In this document: in pieces, positions 60,546-64,000 of the stretch
Position numbering within the stretch: position 1 is the stretch's first letter
Layout: every line of letters begins with the position of its first letter
Assembly (NCBI GenBank): GCA_001931875.2
Contig: MSJH02000794.1
Span: 62,001 to 126,000 of the forward strand
Direction of reading: 5' to 3'
Length of the DNA: 64,000 bases
Source of the DNA: Byssochlamys sp. IMV 00236
Taxonomy: Eukaryota; Ascomycota; Eurotiomycetes; Eurotiales; Thermoascaceae
Notes under the pieces: model-generated
What the model was told of the DNA's origin: nothing
What the model saw: only the letters and a program-made list of their open reading frames with translations
Databases searched by the model: none
Translations under genes and position numbers: made by a program

Positions 60546-62159
60546 CTACTTGTGACCATTCTTCTCGTCACCAAATTGGTCCCGAATGTAATCCTCATGC
60601 TCGACAATCTTCATGGGTAATGAACGTCCGATACCGAAGAAGACAAAGAGAGCCCACTTCCAGCGGAACGGATTGACAATGATGACGAAGACATACCAGT
60701 AAATCAGCTCAGCATATGTGAAGAAGTCGAATGCACCTGTGGGCGCTAGTCTTTTCATGGTCCGCGTGAAGTCAATCCAGGTCTTCATCCAGCCCTCGGT
60801 TGGTCGAGTCAGAGGATCGACAAGAAACATGAGCAGGAAGCGGGTATAGATGCCAATGTGGTAGTTTCCTACCGTTCCGATAGCATTGACATACGTACTG
60901 TTGTTGGCGCAGATGCTGGGATATGCAGGAGGGAAGACTTGGAGGTACCAATTCGGAGGGGCATACGGGGGCTCAAACACCTTGTCTGGAAGGAATGATA
61001 GCGATGGACGCTTGAAGCCGGTGGCCATGATTATGAGGTCTCCAGGCACAACAGCCTCATGACCCGGTCCGTCCTTGGGCACTCCTTTCTCACGATGATT
61101 GAACAGAACACCGTCTTCCTCCAAGGAAACGATGTCACCTCGGAGCCAACGTGCCTTGCCCTTGCGAATTTGTTCGAAGAGATCATTGTTGGCCATAGGC
61201 GTACCTGTGTACAAGCCACCCTTTGGGGCAATATCCTGCAGGTCTCGATAGAAGAACTTTTTCAGAAACCACTCGGGGATCCAAGTGAAGAAGGTTTCCT
61301 GGCCAAAGACATTCATAGCCAGCAATGTTTGAACAAAGAAGTTTCGCGGGATGACCCATTTATCTGAACGAGACAGGACGTCTATCTCGGCAGCCCCAGC
61401 CTTGACGGCAAATTCAAGGGCCTCGATAGCACTGGCTCCTCCACCGACAATAAGGACCCTTTTCCCCTTGGCGTCTTTCCCGTCAAGGTTGCTAGAATGG
61501 AAGATCGGACCCTTGTACTTCTCCTGGCCAGGTAGGGGGGGCATCTTTGGCTCGCCGCAGACACCAACCGCTGCGACGATGCCGTCAAAGAGGCCATGCT
61601 CCTGCTCATTGTCGTTTATTATCCATTTACCTTCTCTATTTTGCTTCGTCGATTTCACGGGTGTATCGAAGACGGTGTGGTCGGGAAGGTCGTAGCGCTT
61701 CCAGACTTCAATAATCTGTTGTCGGATCTGCTCCTGGGTCGGGTAGGCCGAGTCATATCTGACTGAAGGATGGAAGCGGTACATGATGCTGTGGATTTGC
61801 AATGCAGAGGTTGAGTTCACTCTCTACACCATAGTCAGCCACGCTTTATGGAAACTGGTAGGAGATAATAGGAATCATACACTCCATATTCCTCCCAGTC
61901 CTTTATCCCTGGACCTTGCTTCGAAGATCTTGACATCGAAGCCATGACCGACACAATGAGCTGCTGACGAGATACCTGTCAAACCGGCCCCAATCACGGC
62001 AATCCGAGGACGATGGAGCTTTTCACGGCGCTCCGACAATGGCGGCGGCGCAGGAGCAAAGATATATTCTAAGACCCTCTGCAGTAAAATGTATAATACG
62101 GTGAATGGCTGCCTAATGAAAGCGAGCAGAAGAGAGTCATCACCCCGAGAGTTGGCCAT
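60546..62159 (-). CDS. Flavin-containing monooxygenase (FMO-like)
   Basis: Two exons (about 61878-62159 and 60546-61829) give about 520 residues. A hydrophobic stretch near residues 12-35 may anchor the N-terminus. FAD loop: RIAVIGAGLTGISSAAHC; NADPH loop: KRVLIVGGGASAIEALEF. Between them FHSSNLDGKD stands in the position of the FxGxxxHxxxY FMO signature. The C-terminal LIIMATGFKRPS is the ATG motif of this class. The end is hydrophobic (AELIYWYVFVIIVNPFRWKW). Such enzymes insert one oxygen at N, S or as Baeyer-Villiger esters; the substrate is unknown. The first ATG at 62159 is used. The leader upstream carries a CTTT/GAAA microsatellite. Confidence 0.85.
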
Positions 62160-63155
62160 CGTTGTGACTGATCAGGTAGAGAATGATGCCGGCAGCATAG
62201 GTGCTGTGAAGAAGAGTATCAAACGGAGCAGGCTGAGATGAGCCAAGTATATAATATGGGCTACCAGACCTCAATTGACACGGATCAAGAGACAGGCTAG
62301 CTTCCCTACAGGTGATGTAACCACACGGCAGAGGAAGATCAATTGATTCTTTCTTTCTTTCTTTCTGTCTTCTTTTCTCTTGTTTCGCTTTCTCACCAGT
62401 TCGTCCCGTCATGACGTAGTTGTGCCTCGACACGTGATGTAAATCCGTGGATGCACGTGAAAGTGATTCTTGGAAATCAATCCAATCTCAATAATAAGCC
62501 GGATAGAATAGGTAGAATAGATCAGATTGATCGAGAAAGTGTATATCGATTGCTAAATTTGTCACTAGGTGGAATCAAGCAATACATTGTCAGCTGTCTG
62601 GTTTTGGACTGAAGCACTCCATAGCGCCAGTGTATGCCGAGGACTGTCAAGAAGAATGTGTATTGGGCAGTTGATCGTGCATCAAAAGCCATCCTATACA
62701 ACAATATGAGCTGTCCAAGGCTATTGACAGTTCTGATAATTCTGTTAATTTGATGCCAAGATCGTTGCAACTTAGCAGTTCTGATCGACTCCAAGATATC
62801 AATCATCTGACGCTCGAAAAGAAAGGCGGCGCGGGGCGGCAGCTTCGCCGGTGCGGATCGCATCGCGGATCGTCTTTTGAGAGCTCCCGCGTGTCCTCTG
62901 CTATCCAAGCCAAAGCGCGCAACGCAACCAAGGAGCACAACAAGGTACTTGGTCAGTCGACTGCGTGGTATCAACATCGGTACGCTGTTCGCAAACATGC
63001 TTCGTCCTAGAACAGCAGCTCTTGCATAGACTTTCAGTCGAGTCAATCACGACCAGGATCAGCACACCAAGCAAGCTCTTCCGACAGCTTTCACTCACCC
63101 TCGAAAAAAGGGCCTGCCCAACAGCAGGTGCCTGTTGACAGCGGAACTCGGTATA
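62160..63155. other. Divergent intergenic region
   Basis: About 1 kb between the monooxygenase and the PCI gene, without a supportable gene. A CTTT repeat lies at about 62347-62368. Frames on the minus strand (62522-63046) look spurious. Confidence 0.5.
62347..62368. repeat. CTTT microsatellite
   Basis: Four or five tetranucleotide units within the leader or promoter of the monooxygenase; on its coding strand it is GAAA. Confidence 0.7.
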
Positions 63156-64000
63156 ATGGCTGCACCAGGGTCAGTTGTTCTGAACGACTTCTTGCGCAGC
63201 ATCGCGGAGTTGACGAACGAACGCGATGGCGCAAAGCTGCAGGATTTCCTGCAGTTGGAGCCCCCTCTGCCCGAAATATACCAGAAGATGGCACTGGAGT
63301 TGAAACAATACTATCCAGCAAATACACAAGGTGACGCGGAATTGCTCAAGCGTTGTGAGGCATTGGTACCTCGAAATCGTTCCGGTCCGCCCTGGACGGC
63401 GTTTCCGGTCTTCATGAAGCTCTATTTCACCTTCCTGCGAGACGCCAACGTCGAAAACCTCCTCGAGACATACGACATGCTGAAGGGATTACTGAAGTAA
63501 GTCTCGATCGAAATATCCGTTCCGCCCCTCCCTTGCGTACGCGGTCGAGTTCTGGACACACATGGAAACGAACGCTGCCTCCTACAATGGATTACGCGGG
63601 ACGACTCTCCTTGTCTAAAGACAGAAGACTGATCACGGACTCGATATTCACTACAGTCAATGTGTTCTCGCTCTGGGAGACAGTCAAATGGGGGTTATCG
63701 TTCTTCCAACGGTCCTGTACCTCTCAAAAGTTCTATCGAAGCTGGCCATGGGCCTCGATCGCCGGCCCGAGTTGGTTGCCCATCTCCTCCGACAGGAAGG
63801 CCGTCTAGACCGGGAAGAGGCCACAGAAAAGGTTACGCTTGTGGAACAGTCGGCAAACGTGGTTCGCGAAGCGTTCATCAAATGCCTGACGGACCGAAGC
63901 GGCACGCCGGGTACACAGGGGAAGCCGGAAGGAAGACGAGTGGGCATATACCTTATGGCCAACGTCTGCTTGAAGCTCCTATTCCAGGTGAGAGAAAAAT
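63156..64000 (+). CDS. PCI-domain protein, Csn12/Thp1 (PCID2) family, 5' part
   Basis: Two exons are seen before the edge: 63156-63494 (LNDFLRSIAELTNERDG, LQLEPPLPEIYQKM, KLYFTFLRDANVENLLETYD) and, across a 162-nt intron, 63657-63987. Exon 2 reads NQCVLALGDSQMGVIVLPT, SKLAMGLDRRPELVAHLL, FIKCLTDRSGTPGTQGKPEGR and IYLMANVCLKLLFQ, and is followed by a GTGAGA donor. This layout is the N-terminal half of the PCI family with Csn12 and Thp1/PCID2, which act in mRNA export (TREX-2) or with the COP9 signalosome. The C-terminal PCI/winged-helix part lies beyond the window. The ATG at 63156 is the likely start; the frame upstream begins with a non-ATG codon. Confidence 0.78.

Overview
The window is a stretch of nuclear DNA from a filamentous ascomycete, most likely an Eurotiales mould (Aspergillus/Penicillium type). 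Genes are short-introned (about 50-190 nt, GT...AG with CTAAC/CTGAC branch sites). Recognisable families include a conventional kinesin, a CFEM wall protein, an AcuH-type carnitine carrier, a mitochondrial thiolase and the E2 enzymes Ubc7 and Rad6. There are no operons and I saw no tRNA, rRNA or CRISPR. Species cannot be fixed from this sequence alone.

Left part (1-9.2 kb) looks like accessory DNA. It holds a Zn2Cys6 regulator that stops before any middle-homology region (1094-1796, minus), an MpaB/DUF2236-type oxygenase (2751-4159) and an acetoin-reductase-like SDR (4934-5930), followed by a 3.3 kb gene-poor stretch. From 9.3 to 24 kb come a CFEM GPI-anchored protein, a Mup1-like amino-acid permease, the carnitine/acylcarnitine carrier, a conserved membrane protein, Ubc7 and an F-box-like orphan.

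The middle (23-45 kb) is mostly housekeeping: the Msc2-type zinc transporter, a Cys-rich orphan with a C-terminal membrane segment, ALG1, an F-box protein, a TFIIIC90-type subunit, an MBOAT/wax-synthase-like acyltransferase, mitochondrial acetoacetyl-CoA thiolase diverging from Rad6, and the kinesin-1 heavy chain. Just downstream of the kinesin is a decayed SDR gene lacking its NAD-binding N-terminus.

The right part (47-64 kb) carries bleomycin hydrolase, guanylate kinase, the calcium sensor NCS-1, an EMP70/TM9SF protein, a secreted GPI-type orphan, the rRNA-processing factor Lcp5, a SigF-like NTF2-fold membrane protein, a flavin monooxygenase, and the 5' part of a PCI-domain gene that runs off the right edge.

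Many start codons sit on tiny first coding exons (kinesin 5 nt, guanylate kinase 10 nt, NCS-1 11 nt, SigF-like 13 nt), and the carnitine carrier contains a 17-nt internal exon. I resolved these splice sites by reading frame and family homology. No clear new multi-gene system is visible. The nearest candidates are the left-edge regulator/oxygenase/SDR group, the NTF2/monooxygenase tail-to-tail pair and a few orphan proteins.
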